A DNA stretch of 64,000 nt from Bathymodiolus brooksi (lineage: Eukaryota; Mollusca; Bivalvia; Mytilida; Modiolidae): positions 73,847,668-73,911,667 of the forward strand of contig OY804576.1 of the NCBI GenBank assembly GCA_963680875.1. The letters run 5' to 3'. The position numbers and the translations under genes are program-made. Below are positions 36,001-46,700 of the stretch, one piece after another. The notes beneath the pieces were generated by a model. That model was not told the origin of the DNA. It made no database searches and saw only the letters and a list, made by a program, of their open reading frames with translations. Within the stretch, counting starts at the first letter, position 1; the number at the start of each line of letters is the position of its first letter.

Positions 36001-37277
36001 GATAATACGACATTATTGTGTCTACTAAAGTGTATCACTTGTACAAATCTCAAGATTGCCATTCTCATCACATCTATAGTTTAAATATTTACAGTTCATA
36101 AATAATGTAATTATTAATAAGGTTCTCCTCTTTCAGGCATAGGTGACCATAGTCGATTTTGGCTACCTGTTTAGGCACTTTGGTTTTATTGCTCCCAAAA
36201 GTTTAAATGAATTGGCTTTTCTCTATTCTGAGCGTACCTGATGAAGGTTATTCCAGAAACAGGTCGTGCGCACTAAATTGGATATCTACGTTTTTATTAA
36301 TGATTTTGACGTTTACGTTTACTATAGCACCATTGACATGCGAGGACGGTAAATATTATGGAGATGCATGCGATCCTACGGTATACTACCAATGTGTACA
36401 TGGTAGCAGCTTAAGAAACGAATGTCCTTCAGGTCTTGTCTGGGACGCTTCAACTGATACTTGTAATTGGGACTATCTAGTGCCTACCGATACTGAAACA
36501 GCAGCAACAACAACAGGAGCGGCAGAAACAACAACAGCAACATCAGCGGAAGCGACGACAACAGAAGCACCGACAACAACAGAAGAAAATCAAGATGATA
36601 ATTGTGGTGAGTATTGTAAGAAGAGTTTGAAGAAACTAAAAGGTGTAATCAGAATCCGTAAATCGAAGGACAGACAACATAATGGCCAAAAGAAAAAGGA
36701 CAAAAGGGTAAAGGCCGATCTACAAAACATACACATAAAACTAAAGATCAAGCAACACGAGCCCCACCAGAAACCGGGGGTGAACTCAGGTGCTCCGGAA
36801 GGGTAAGCAGTTAATAAGATTGGATAAGAAACAGTTCATACCAATACAAAAAATGTTGTAAAGAACACCACCGAGTACTGATCTTGAACTTTATTCATAG
36901 TATATTTTATCATTGTGACACTAAGTTGTCATAAGTAAAATATTAATTCAATAAAAGAGAGCCAATGGCCCTAACCATGTCGTTTTGTAGCAATATGGAG
37001 ATTTTAGGACGTGTTTTATATACATTGCGTAAATATATTTTCCATCAATTTCTTGTGAACAATTCTGACACACGTTGTTCTCTAAGATTAATATTACTTT
37101 TATCCTTCTTTCTTTTTTGTAGCTCCTACAAGTTGTGAGGATGGTAAATATTATGCAGACACTTGTGATCCCCAGATATACTACCACTGCTGGAGTGGGG
37201 TATCCCACCAAAAGAAATGTCCTGATGGTCTAATATGGAATCAGTCCATTACAAATTGTGATTGGGCCAGGAGATAA
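20990..37277 (+). CDS. Chitinase A: secreted GH18 chitinase with two CBM14 modules
   Basis: Endo-acting hydrolysis of chitin, secreted. Exons: 20990-21041, 22182-22376, 23689-23945, 24676-24800, 27963-28086, 29264-29446, 30928-31047, 31652-31967, 36328-36606, 37123-37277; all phases join, giving 601 aa. Layout: signal peptide (about 1-21, [18 protein letters not shown]), GH18 TIM barrel about 22-398 ([32 protein letters not shown] with catalytic Glu148, [22 protein letters not shown]), Thr/Pro linker about 400-453, CBM14-1 from Cys456, a second Thr/Ala/Glu linker, CBM14-2 to the end (CDWARR). The start is the first ATG after the acceptor, followed by a clear signal peptide. Catalytic residues are intact, so an active enzyme is expected. 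In molluscs such enzymes serve digestion, immunity or shell-matrix remodelling; which applies here is not shown by sequence. Paralogue of the gene at 43786-54822. Confidence 0.95.
22366..22497 (+). repeat. Tandem duplication across the exon 2 donor of chitinase A
   Basis: A 66-base unit starting TTGGTCAACAGGTAAAATATATATTACGC is present twice (22366-22431, 22432-22497). It carries the last bases of exon 2 and its donor. In the second copy CAG|GTAAAA has become CTGATAAAA, so the extra donor lacks GT. Confidence 0.85.
23052..23537. mobile_element. Long imperfect inverted repeat (foldback element) in chitinase A intron 2
   Basis: Left arm 23052-23246 and right arm 23342-23537 are about 195 bases each and largely reverse-complementary, with a 95-base loop. 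Outer ends are ATTTGTAACATGAAGCC and GGCTTCATGTTACAAAT; inner ends pair GAATGCATTCAT with ATGAATGCATTC. No coding capacity; MITE-like. A transcribed copy would fold into a long hairpin. Confidence 0.75.
23689..23945 (+). CDS. Chitinase A exon 3, catalytic exon
   Basis: 85 codons carrying the two best GH18 signatures: LLAIGGW (SxGG-type strand) and [11 protein letters not shown], the DxxDxDxE active-site strand with the proton donor Glu148. The corresponding exon of chitinase B is the same length (257 bases); I count about 60 of 85 identical residues. Confidence 0.95.
23984..24150 (+). repeat. R4 dispersed repeat copy
   Basis: Landmarks: CTCATGTCTTATTTGCGTTA, TGGTGTACAACACATATTGTGTTG, CTCTGGATTGTCCATTTTTGATTGCCCC and CGGTATTCTTTAACGTTTA. 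Related copies: + strand 31170-31250 (partial) and 42898-43050; - strand 39600-39725 and 43328-43488. Probably the 3' end of a retroelement; class not determined. Confidence 0.6.
25229..25556 (+). repeat. 51-bp minisatellite in chitinase A intron 4
   Basis: About 6.4 copies of a unit starting TCTCAGCCACACATATGCTG and ending TATCTCGATCAGG. Copies are nearly identical. Each contains CAACAGGTATCT, a donor-like motif. The unit length is a multiple of three, so open frames cross the array; they are not genes. Confidence 0.9.
26300..26522 (+). repeat. T1 retroelement 3' tail copy
   Basis: Landmarks: ACTAGTGGAGCAGGAACTGC, GAGTTCATCCCGGTTTTTA, GTGTTACCCAATCATTAG, TTCGATTTACGGCTT and GGTATCTTCAAAC. 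Copies: + strand 33020-33180, 38485-38562, 42262-42392, 42655-42790 and 50133-50322; - strand 28786-29025, 30735-30862, 36614-36812, 48477-48690 and 53694-53790. At 42.4 kb two copies bracket a reverse-transcriptase fragment, which suggests this is the 3' non-coding end of that LINE. Confidence 0.65.
26603..27899 (+). mobile_element. Degenerate hAT transposon in chitinase A intron 4
   Basis: Left end CAGTGGCGGATTCA at 26603 and right end GGATCCGCCCCTG finishing at 27899 are hAT-type inverted termini (CAGNGGCGGATYC). A transposase fragment is open at 27421-27849 on the + strand. A (C)n run at 27852-27871 lies just before the right end. No convincing 8-bp target duplication remains. Confidence 0.75.
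27421..27849 (+). pseudogene. hAT transposase fragment
   Basis: Open for 142 codons before TGA at 27847-27849, with a stop just upstream (27418-27420) and no suitable Met start. Residues [20 protein letters not shown], followed by [20 protein letters not shown], match the central part of hAT transposases of the THAP12/P52rIPK-like type. Both the N-terminal zinc finger/DDE part and the dimerisation end are missing, so it is a relic inside the intron, not an exon of the chitinase. Confidence 0.7.
28120..28284. mobile_element. 165-bp TA-flanked MITE in chitinase A intron 5
   Basis: Inverted ends CAGTCAAAC (28120-28128) and GTTTGACTG (28276-28284) are flanked by TA on both sides. Inner parts (TTAAGAGGTCA and TAATAGAGGTGACC) also pair. 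This fits a Tc1/mariner-pogo (Tigger-like) MITE. Confidence 0.7.
31652..31967 (+). CDS. Chitinase A exon 8: barrel end plus Thr/Pro repeat linker
   Basis: Encodes the last GH18 strand ([14 protein letters not shown], with the substrate-site Trp) and then a linker made of a 27-base coding minisatellite (31795-31935, about 5 copies of QPPTTAQPT, the last ones varied). Such Thr/Pro stretches are normally O-glycosylated spacers. The exon closes with PTECG, whose Cys belongs to the first CBM14 module. Confidence 0.9.
33200..35480 (-). pseudogene. LINE reverse-transcriptase C-terminus split by a minisatellite
   Basis: On the - strand, 35470-35335 reads [20 protein letters not shown], then [11 protein letters not shown], then (after a run of A that shifts the frame) TWRRTV: the standard C-terminal signature of jockey/RTE-like LINE ORFs. 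At the other side of the array, 33280-33205 reads [20 protein letters not shown] followed by a stop, the usual LINE ORF end. The 44-bp array lies between and repeats the AKDRDK-coding segment. Located in chitinase A intron 8. Confidence 0.7.
33275..35330. repeat. 44-bp minisatellite, about 47 copies
   Basis: Unit CTTTACTCTTGACAAGCTTG + TTTGTCTCTGTCTTTGGCTACTGT, with variants at GACAAG/GACGAG/AACGAG and some shortened units (TCTGGCTACTGT). It fills 2.06 kb of chitinase A intron 8. The frames across it are artefacts of composition. Its reverse complement contains the codons for VAKDRDK, matching the flanking LINE sequence. Confidence 0.95.
35574..35720. repeat. 38-bp tandem repeat, about four copies
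   Basis: Unit CTATTTTGAAGCGTGTCTAG + CTTCTTTTTATCTTTGTT, in the same intron as, and upstream (in LINE orientation) of, the LINE reverse-transcriptase fragment. It may therefore derive from the LINE as well. Confidence 0.8.
36328..36606 (+). CDS. Chitinase A exon 9: first CBM14 module and mucin-like linker
   Basis: Starts in phase after the Cys-Gly of exon 8, giving [19 protein letters not shown], then [13 protein letters not shown] and DTCNW: a peritrophin-A-type chitin-binding fold with aromatic residues for sugar stacking. It is followed by about 35 residues rich in Thr, Ala and Glu, then DDNCG leading into the second module. The donor GTGAGT is at 36607; without splicing the frame stays open to 36806 through a T1 repeat. 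Confidence 0.9.
37123..37277 (+). CDS. Chitinase A exon 10: second CBM14 module and stop
   Basis: [32 protein letters not shown] and TNCDWARR followed by TAA (37275-37277). The homologous exon in chitinase B has a GTAAGA donor right after TGGGCCA; here the bases are GGAGATA, so reading runs directly into the stop. Poly(A) signals AATAAA at 38100-38105 and 38116-38121 suggest an untranslated stretch or a 3' UTR exon starting near 38028. Confidence 0.85.
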
Positions 37278-37414
37278 AGGTATTTATTAAATTTCTAGTT
37301 ATCAATGCGGAGTATACTTGTTACACAAAAGTAGTAATTTGGTGACAAGAATAGACGTATAATAATAGTTCTGTAATAAAAATAATTAGTAATCACATGC
37401 TTAAAAGATCTTTT

Positions 37415-37645
37415 GGTAAATAATAGCCATTACGAAGCTTTGCCAAAGGTAAATAATAGCCATTACGAAGCTTTGCCAAAGGTAAATAATAGCCATTACG
37501 AAGCTTTGCCAAAGGTAAATAATAGCCATTACGAAGCTTTGCCAAAGGTACATAATAACCATTACGAAGCTTTGCCAAAGGTAAATAATAGCCATTACGA
37601 AGCTTTGCCAAAGGTAAATAATAGCCATTGCGAAACTATGTCAAA
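37415..37645. repeat. 33-bp tandem repeat, seven copies
   Basis: Unit GGTAAATAATAGCCATTACG + AAGCTTTGCCAAA, seven times exactly, the last copy most diverged. It lies 140 bases after the chitinase A stop codon, in its 3' untranslated region or last intron. Open frames in several phases follow from the unit being a multiple of three. Confidence 0.95.
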
Positions 37646-38099
37646 GATGCCATAATAACAATACATTATATATACACAAAGATATAATAAAAACGTAGAT
37701 ATCTAATTTTGCGGGTACAACTCGTTTTGGAATAACCTTCATCGGGTACGCTCAAAAACGAAAGAATGGAAAGCGAAATAATTTAAAAGTATTTGAGTGC
37801 AATAAAACCAGAGGGCCTATAAACAGGATAGCTAAAATCGGCTATTGTAACATCTGCCTGAGGGAGGAGAACCTTAGTTTTGATAATATTCAGTAATAAG
37901 CAAAAAAAAACTATTGCATATTTCAGAATCTAAGAGAATTACATAGAAAACTTTCACACGAATAAGCTGATATATTTGTATATGTTGGTTAATTATAACC
38001 ACACTGTGTGCAATTTCTATTTGCAGATGCCACGGAATGTGGACTATCTGGACCATCTGATATCAATACACTACAACCTATTTGTATCTGGATTATCAT

Positions 38100-38121
38100 A
38101 ATAAATATTGATTTAAATAAA
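38100..38121 (+). promoter_or_regulatory. Candidate poly(A) signals of chitinase A
   Basis: AATAAA at 38100-38105 and at 38116-38121, about 830 bases after the stop. If 38028 is an acceptor (ATTTGCAG), these would end a short terminal exon. Confidence 0.45.
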
Positions 38122-40303
38122 ATAGTACATTGTGTTGTCATATCGTTTAGTTTTGCTTCATGCTGATATAGCCGGGTATCCATGAATGTTTTGATATTAT
38201 TTGACAGCAGTTTAGCTGGTAGATACTTCTGAAGTCGCTTTATATTGCATGCGTTGTTCCCTTTCCAGTCCCAATAGCGTTTTGGTGTAAACTCTGACCT
38301 TACAGATGATCTATGTCAGGCTAGCTTCTAGTATTACTAGAAGTTAATCTATTACACTCGCTATGGAATTATACATGTACCAAACAATATTGATATGATA
38401 AAAATGAACTGACAAAATAATTTAGCGTATTTAAGATAAAATAGCGATGTGGAAGTAAATAAGTTAAAATTGTTTGTCCATGTTTGGCTATTGTATTGTT
38501 TGTCCCTTCTCTGATTTACGGCTTCTGACTACCCCCATGGTATCTTCAAACTCCTCTTTTAATGTATATTGTTACTGTCGTTTGAGACGTCAAATGAGAA
38601 ACAGTTGCAATAATCCAATTCTCGCTTAATTCTTGTCTTGTGATCAAATACGAATATTTAATCATCATTCTACATTAAGAACCACATCGATGGTTTAATG
38701 GTTAGTGTGCTCTATAGATCAAACCAAACACTATACAATTGGTAGTTTGCTGCTTCTCGGCTTAGAACACAGCTCTCAGGAACAAGAGCAAAGACTGGTT
38801 GTCTCGGAATCAGAATAATGTGTCCGAGTAGAACGACTTGTCTACGTGTAGACTGTTGTTTCTGTGAGCTAGTACTATAAAAATCCAATTAAGCGTACGT
38901 TCTAGTACAAAGTGAACGTCAGCATCATTTTATTGAATGCAACTCGTTCTCGTCATCATATAGCTGAAAATTTGCTCGTTTGGCGTTAAGCAACAATCAC
39001 TCTTCCGTGCATTGCAATTCCTTGATTTGTAATTAATTATCTTAATAGGTAAAAAAGACACTCGAGGTTTATATCACACCATGCTGTGCATATTGAACTA
39101 ATGAAAAGTGTTGACTTTGGTGATAAACTTAATGTGAAATTAAACATCTATGGTAATTTATCACAAAGATGTACTTAAAATTTTAAATATTGCTGATCTT
39201 AAAACTTTACAAACAAAACATAATTGTGAATGTGTTAATTTACAGACGTTACAGTAGAATGTTCATTCAAATATGAGATATTTTGAGTATTTGAAAGTTT
39301 TTAAAATAAATCATTATCTGCCCCATTATGGAGAAGCTAACGAATTAAAGGAGATATTTGTTTTCGTATATTCTTAGAAACAAAGATACAAATGTAATAA
39401 TTACGAGATTTCAGTGTCACAACTATTTACAGAACTCTTTACAGTGTATACAACAACATTTAGTTCAGAGGGCACATGTTTCAACAAATCATTGGCATCC
39501 TTATGGGAACAAACTGTGACCCTCTCCTTGTCGATATTTTCCTTTACTTCTAACGAAAAATAATTTAAATTTTTTGATTTTATTATCTCACATCCAGTTA
39601 TCAAATAAACGTTAGAGAATACAGAAGGGGCAATGACAAATGGACAATCCAGAGAAACTGTTAACATAGGGTACACAAGACGAAGAAAAACAAAACAAAT
39701 CAAAGTCATGATTATAGTTGACAAAACACCACCAATACATGTATCTATTATAAAAGTACGTGTGTTATTGTTGTATGCATAATGTTATAATACATCTGGT
39801 GTCCTTAGGGTACGGCTGGCTGTTGGAAAAAAACAGTTTTGTGTTAAAACATTTGTTGTTTTTAAATGAAACATGTACATATATATAGTTAATACTTAGC
39901 AATTATGAATTGTAGTTTATTATAATATTCATTTAAAGTTAATTTTGTGTAAAGATAAACATTAACCTTCAATATTAATTAGTACTTGTCAAATTAATTT
40001 TCAAAAATTGAGACAATATCCTTAAAAATTTCTATAATACGAAAATAAAAACAAAACTTCTAAGATGAATAACTTACTGTAACATACATCATTTCCTTCT
40101 TGTATATGTAGAAAACAAATGTTGTAAGATCGTGATACGTGTAATAAATGTTATTGGATTCGAATTATATGCATTGTGTACATTGTAATACTGTATTGAT
40201 TGTAGAAATAATTGCTTATAAATTGTATATTGTTTAATAAAATAATATGTAAAAATCATTAAGTGGAAATCTAACACGGCTCACAGATTATACGTACAGT
40301 ATT

Positions 40304-40363
40304 ATCATCGACGTGACATCAGACAACAGTGGAACACCAGTTATAAAACCTGCGATACAACAG
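40304..40363 (+). promoter_or_regulatory. Candidate leader exon end of chitinase B
   Basis: The strong donor CAACAG|GTAAGTAG at 40364 is preceded by TATAAAACCTGCGATACAACAG, resembling TATAACCTGCACAGAATG before the donor at 19303 upstream of chitinase A. As in chitinase A, the coding start directly follows an acceptor, so an upstream leader exon is needed. Weak similarity only. Confidence 0.25.
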
Positions 40364-40703
40364 GTAAGTAGTCAGTAGCATGTATTTAGTATCCATCTGT
40401 CGATATTTTAGACAACAAGGAATTTGACCGTTTATACAGGAACAATAACAGTTATGGTGCCTTTTATATTCTTCCAGGTAACAAGAATAGTTTTTTTTTT
40501 CAACATAGTGTTTGTCCTACACTATACATAATTTTATGTAAATCCTATTCTTTTATGAATTATTTTTTGATAATCCATTCACAATAGAAATGTCAGTGGA
40601 TTTAAATGAACAAGAGATAAAATTCCAACTCGTATAATAGATACAAGACAAATAACTCCGACGTAATCTGACATATGAATAGAGAATTCCAATTTGTGGA
40701 CTC

Positions 40704-41205
40704 GTGGTAATCTCAACCCCCACTCCCTTTAAAGCATTGCTACAAATATCTACTAATTTCTCTCATTCATTGTATGTACATTGTTTTGCCGCTGTGATGT
40801 ACTTTGAATATATGTTATTTTCTATGGGTAATGTCACTAATCACCAACATACATTCCAGAGAAAAGAAAACAACAAACGTTCTCAATTATCAACTAGTGT
40901 TCACGAACCCTTGACAAATAGTTTGGAAATTCAAATTCAAGACTATTGGAATGATATCCAAATATGCCAAGGTCTAGATACTTGCAATGCGAGACAGCCG
41001 TGCTCCAATATTTACTATAAATGTGATTACTTTGACTTTCCAATAATATCTTATCGGACATTTGTGAACAGGGGACTACTACTTACATGTAAAATTACTG
41101 AATCAAGGTTACCCGAAACCGTCATTGTAAGCTTAAAGAATCAAATCTAAAAGTGTATGGTTATCATCGCGAAGAGGATTTCCAGTATTTCATCTGACCA
41201 CAGAC
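40704..41205 (+). pseudogene. Decayed reverse-transcriptase C-terminal fragment
   Basis: A 148-codon open frame (40704-41150) whose end reads SYRTFVNRGLLLTCKI, then SLKNQI, then after a frameshift KVYGYHREED. This matches the spacing of the LINE-type motif SYxDFxxRGLLLTxK..SLxKFYGRHHDL known from bivalve retroelements; a related fragment is at 42406-42640. The N-terminal two thirds are not recognised. No intron signals or start context support a host gene. Confidence 0.45.
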
Positions 41206-42405
41206 ATGCTTCCAATATGAACACTTGAGAATCTTTGTTTGTTTCCATTTTGTTTTTGTTTTAAAAATTCTATACTTTAGACTTCTGGGGCAGTAGATGC
41301 CTTCTCGTTCGGAGTACATGGTCGTAAACCCAGTATGTATAGGAGATATAATGCTATCCAATCTGTTATGCTTTTGTTTTTGTTTCTACCTAATATATAT
41401 ACTATTTATGTTTTGAATAGATTCGTATCTTTACTTTAATCATATATATTTTTGTAATTTCATTGGTAAATATGTATGCAAAAACAATTGAACAAAACAT
41501 TGTCCACCAAATATAACAAACATTTTAGAAATGTTTTGCATGCATTATATACACAGAAACACAACGATTAAAAGTTTCAAACAGCTCCGCATGCAACCAT
41601 TTTCGATGCAACAAAAATATAGATATCTGAAAAACGAAACCCATAATTCGAAAATTTATGTGGACTTGGGTGCTCTGTGTTCTTCTGTTGAACAACATAT
41701 TGTCATGAATATATTAAACTACTAAACCAATGCAAGAATACACATGAAATATTAATCTGCATTTTAACAGGATATCTTTCACGTATAAAACTCAAAATCT
41801 GGAAAAATATGAAGAAAAAAAGTATATTGTACATAATATTGTAAATAAACATTTGGAACATTTTCTGCCAGTCATTATTTTTTGTTAGCCGGCGCAAACT
41901 CTTGATTTTCGAAAGCATATTTGACCTATAGCATTTGCTTTTGCACTATTTGAAAAATTATATATTTTTTATCCTCAGGTGAATATATTTTACTGGTATT
42001 ATATTGTGCCAAAAGATTAATTTCAATGAACAAGACTAATTTAACTAAGAGGACCAATCAAAGAAACTAAGGTATTTTTTTTTCTTGTAGTTGTCTCTAT
42101 AATAAAGTAATTTGGTATAGTATATTTAATCTTGCTTGAAAGTTACAATGACCCACAGTTCTAACTAACATTTTACTGTTTTTTGACGTCAAAATGATCA
42201 TAATTTGTGTCGAGTTTGTCGTTGCCATTTTAATAAATTTCTGTAAGTCAATGACATCACTTGTAACACGTCGGGTGCCACATATGAAACAGGAACTGTT
42301 GTTTACCTTTCCGGATCACCTGAGTTAATCCCCGGTTTTTAGTGGTGTTCATATTACCCGATCATTAGTTTTATATGTAGTGTTTTGTACATCATATTTC
42401 AGCAT

Positions 42406-42640
42406 CACCAGTGTATGGAGTTTACATTTCACAACTCGTACGTTATTCTAGAGCTTGTGCCCAGTACAGTGTGTTCTGGACAGAACTCAGCTGCTGACGC
42501 AAAGGCTACTCAAACAAGGCTACGTTGCTTCTGGATTGAAGTCTACGGTCGTCATCACAATCTGGTTGACCGTTAGGAAATATCGATATCTCAAATGACA
42601 ATGGATCTTTTCCTTTTTACGTAGATGTTTTCTTTCCTCT
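42406..42640 (+). pseudogene. Reverse-transcriptase fragment bracketed by T1 tails
   Basis: Translates, with frameshifts and stops, as VYGVYISQLVRYSRACAQYS, then YGRHHNLVDR, then EISISQMTMDLF: the C-terminal block (VYGVYISQLIRYxRAC..FYGRHHDLV..Y.ISVSQM) common in molluscan non-LTR-type retroelements. The downstream T1 tail (42655-42790) is probably its 3' end. Clearly dead. Confidence 0.65.
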
Positions 42641-43785
42641 ATCACTGCCAAGACTTTTACCGGACTTAATATATATGAGTAACACAGCGAGTGTCTTATA
42701 AGAAGCTAGGACTACCCTTCGCGAGTCCCTATGTTCTTCCCGGTTTTTTGGTGGGGTTTGTGTTGCTCATATTTTTATTTTTTTGTGTGTGTAGTAATAT
42801 TGTGTGTCTTTAAGTTCCGGGTTCAGTATTTATATATCCGTTGCTATTTTCACATGGAAACGATGTTCGGTTTGCATTTACCCCCACTTGTTTATAAGAG
42901 AGCTCATGTCTTATTTACGTTATTTGTGTTTGTTTGCGTATAGTGGTGTCCAACGCATATTATGTTGTGTTTTTGTTTTGTGTACCCAATGTTGCCAGTT
43001 TCTCTGGATTGTCCATTTTGATTGCCCCTTCGGTATTCTCTAACGTTTATCCAGTCGAATGCATATATTTTCTCTGGAAATAAAACTTTTCCAATCCATA
43101 TACCAATCACAGTGTCAATGTTTTACCTGTTTTTTTTGGTATATTACTGTATATACCGGTAGCCCTTCATAAATATACATCTGAAATCCTGTTACATTGT
43201 CCTAAACACCGCTCAATGAATTAACCAAATGTAAAACAGAAAACATGAATCGATTCCAAAATCCGTTTTTGTTACAAATTATCGCAAAAATACTGTTTTG
43301 TATTACATCCTATACATCTTTAACAATAAATAAATGTTAGAGAATACCGAAGGGGCAATAAAAAATGGACATCCAGAGAAACTGGCGATATAGGGTACAC
43401 AAGAGGAAGGAAAACAAAACAAAAACACAATACAATATGTGTTGGACACCACTATACGTAAGCAAAAACAAATAACGTAAACATCCATATTTGGTTATTG
43501 TATATAAATTATGCTCTTGTTTATCAACCAGTAGTGATAAATGGCCATACACACAAAGAGTATACCTACAATAAGATATATATACTGACTTTTTACATCT
43601 CTGATCCAAGATACATCACACAAATAGCTAAATTAAAAGATAAAAGAGACAAAATAATGTTTTGCCCATTTACAGTTGTGAAATGTATGGTAAAGGGGGT
43701 TGTTACAATTGTTATAAAATTCGTCGTAAATGCAGAATATTATGACGTTTCTGAAGAAAATTAATTATATTTTATGTTTCTTCAG

Positions 43786-46700
43786 ATGATTGTAAGATGG
43801 ATACTTTTGACAACGATTTTAGGTAAGTTTATCACTTCAGTATGGACATATATAGAAGCCACATGTTGTTGCCATATTTCTATAACAAAACAGTTTACTT
43901 CCAAAGAGTAAAAGTAATTATCATATTGATTTATACAAAATGTTTTACTTAAATGTTTAATAAAAGAAAACATAAGAAGTCAAGGACACTTTTGCTAAGA
44001 TTTTCTCTGTGTGGTGCCTAAAGTTTCAAATAGTTGTGTACTATCATAGCATATATCTACCTAAAAATTGCCATCAACTGTAATAGGTTGTCTTTATGTC
44101 AATTTTCTTCTTCCCGAAATGAAGTGGCCTCATTTTGAGTGTAAATACTACAGCTTATGATATGGTAGGCGAATCGCTAAAAACTTGTATATAGAATTAA
44201 AAGGGGGGAAATGTTTTTGTTGAATTTCCCGTTGAGAAGTCCGGTGACGTCATGGGTTTGGAGGCAGGACGGAAGCATTCCAAAGACGGTTGAAATCTCA
44301 CAGGTGGTGGGATAGAATTCCATGATCTTATGGCAGCCATGATGAATGAACTACAGCTTGCTGACTTCCTTTGATTGTTTGAGCACATGACATACATGAA
44401 CATTTTTCAGCATATTGGACAGAGAGGTTTCAATTTTCCCATTGAAAGAAGAAATGTACATATAACCTATGATACTGATTTGCCGAAAGTTGTTGACAAC
44501 GGATCCACGAGTTCTATTGGTAATGAATATCAGAAGATGTTGTACAGGAACATCTACAAGTTGTTAATTATTCTGTAGAACAATGTGATTCTATTATTAA
44601 CTCTACGGTGGTCGAGTGGTTTCCTTTTTACCTTTCAACCCTGTTGCTATTTATTGAGTCATACAATTTCATGGGTGTTACAAGAACTGCATATCCATGT
44701 AATTGATTAGGTTAGCGAGTAAATTGTGGTCGGCTGTAGAATTAGCCATGCAAGATACATGACATGCACTTATCACGAACTACAGCTTGCTGACTTCCTT
44801 TGATTGTTTGAGGACATGACATACATGAACATTTTTCAGCATATTGGACAGAGAGGTTTCAATTTTCCCATTGAAAGAAGAAATGTCTGAATGACGTGCT
44901 TAGTCTGAACGTACATAAAAGGTTCTGTGTTTACATACAGTAGAGGTATTCACTAGCCAATGATATAGATTTTCAATATTATTGATATGTTGAAGTGTAG
45001 ACTGAGTATTATTGATTGATCCATGAGACATGTTTATTCTAAAATGCGTACACAGATGTTTTAGTACAATGCTAACTTCATTGTTGATACATATTCAGCT
45101 TCAATTATTATTATCATTATTATTTTTATTATTATTATCATTATTATTTTATTATTATTATCATTATTATTTTTATTATCATTATATTTTTATTATTATT
45201 ATCATTATTATTTTTATTATTATTATCATTATTATTTTATTATTATTATCATTATTATTTTTATTATCATTATATTTTTATTATTATTATCATTATTATT
45301 TTTATTATTATTATCATTATTATTTTTATTATCATTATATTTTTATTATTATTATCATTATTATTTTTATTATTATTATCATTATTATTTCTATTATCAT
45401 TATCAGAAGCAGGGTTTCACTATTTCTGCATGGATACTCTCTTAAGGCTCAGTCATATAATGTCAAAAAATGTGTATTTTGCTTTGAGAGTATATAACTA
45501 TTAAGCGTATTTGTTTCCTAAAAGATTTGTCTGCATAATAGGGTTTTATCTTTAGTTTCAATGCATAGTTTCCTAAGGGTTTAATAATCATGTAGAAAGA
45601 GAGATATTTGCTTGATTGATTGATTAGTGTTTAACGCCAACATTAGCAATATTTCAGCTATATCGTGGGAGATATTTGCAAATTCAATTTAAAGGCAAAC
45701 TTGTTCCATGTGTCACCAAAAAAATGTCGAATGTATATGCCACAGAATATCCATGATTCAGTATTAGTGTTTATTGTTAAAATGTGCATTGGAATATAAT
45801 ATATTACAATTTAAGCTTCTGTTTTACACATTTCATTTTTCCACGTATTATATTTATATATTATCATTGATATATCAACACCGATACTTTCAGATTCAGC
45901 ATTCAGTGTACTGTTGATGGTAGTAACTGTAAACAAAATATATTAAACACGAAATATCATAATAACGGAAAAAAATACTTTAATAAAAAAAAGTTTTTAT
46001 TCCTATAATGAACTTAACTAGAGCACCCTATATTTCCCCGAAATGCGTCTTTAAAAAAAAAATTATGATGTGCATTTTGACTTACTAAAGTATATCGATC
46101 AAATCATATGGTATCATATATCCTACCGTGACATCTGCTCGGTCATGCAATAATGTCGGTCATTTGTTTTGATTTACAATTCTCGCGCAGCACGAGACCA
46201 ATACTGATAAGCAGCTTATTTTTAGTTTATAGTTTTCTAAGTCATAAGATTCAATTGTAAGAGCATGAACGTGTTTTACTGTTTTTTTTTATTGCTATAA
46301 TGAATTTGACTAAAGCACCCTAAAATTTCCAGAAAATGCGTTCTTTTTTTATTTGATGATATACATTTTAACCTACATGTACTAAAGTATATGGAACAAA
46401 TCATATTGTATCATATACTGAAAAAAAAACCGTGTTTTACTGACTATTCACATACAACATATCAATATGTGTTATTATTATTTTTTACAGTAGGTACAAC
46501 AGAATCGACCTATAAACGAGTATGTTATTATACAAATTGGGCCCAATATAGACAACCACCTTATCAATTCAAACCTGGCAACATAGATCTTACGCTTTGC
46601 ACAAATATTATCTACGCCTTTGCAGAAATTTCTGGAGACGCCATCAAACCATACGAGTGGAATGACGAGAGTACTAAATGGTCAACTGGTAATATGTATG

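Larger units (their letters stand above)
38125..43785. other. Region between the two chitinases
   Basis: No functional gene recognised. Contents: T1 tail (38485-38562), SINE2 (38682-39001), R4 (39600-39725), a candidate leader exon with donor at 40364, decayed reverse-transcriptase fragments (40704-41205 and 42406-42640), T1 tails (42262-42392, 42655-42790) and R4 copies in opposite orientations (42898-43050, 43328-43488). The promoter of chitinase B must lie here. 39030-39600 and 41210-42260 show nothing beyond AT-rich sequence. Confidence 0.6.

Noticed and set aside
36207..36806. A separate 199-codon gene containing a chitin-binding domain
   Set aside because: It is exon 9 of chitinase A with intron sequence on both sides; the exon borders and phases fit the larger gene exactly as in the paralogue.
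37393..37655. Overlapping frames in three phases with 11-residue repeats
   Set aside because: Caused by the seven-copy 33-bp repeat after the chitinase A stop codon.
39401..39724. 107-codon frame on the - strand
   Set aside because: Its first part is an R4 dispersed repeat and the rest has no recognisable motif; no evidence for a gene.
45030..45497. 155-codon Ile/Tyr-rich frame
   Set aside because: ATT/ATC microsatellite.
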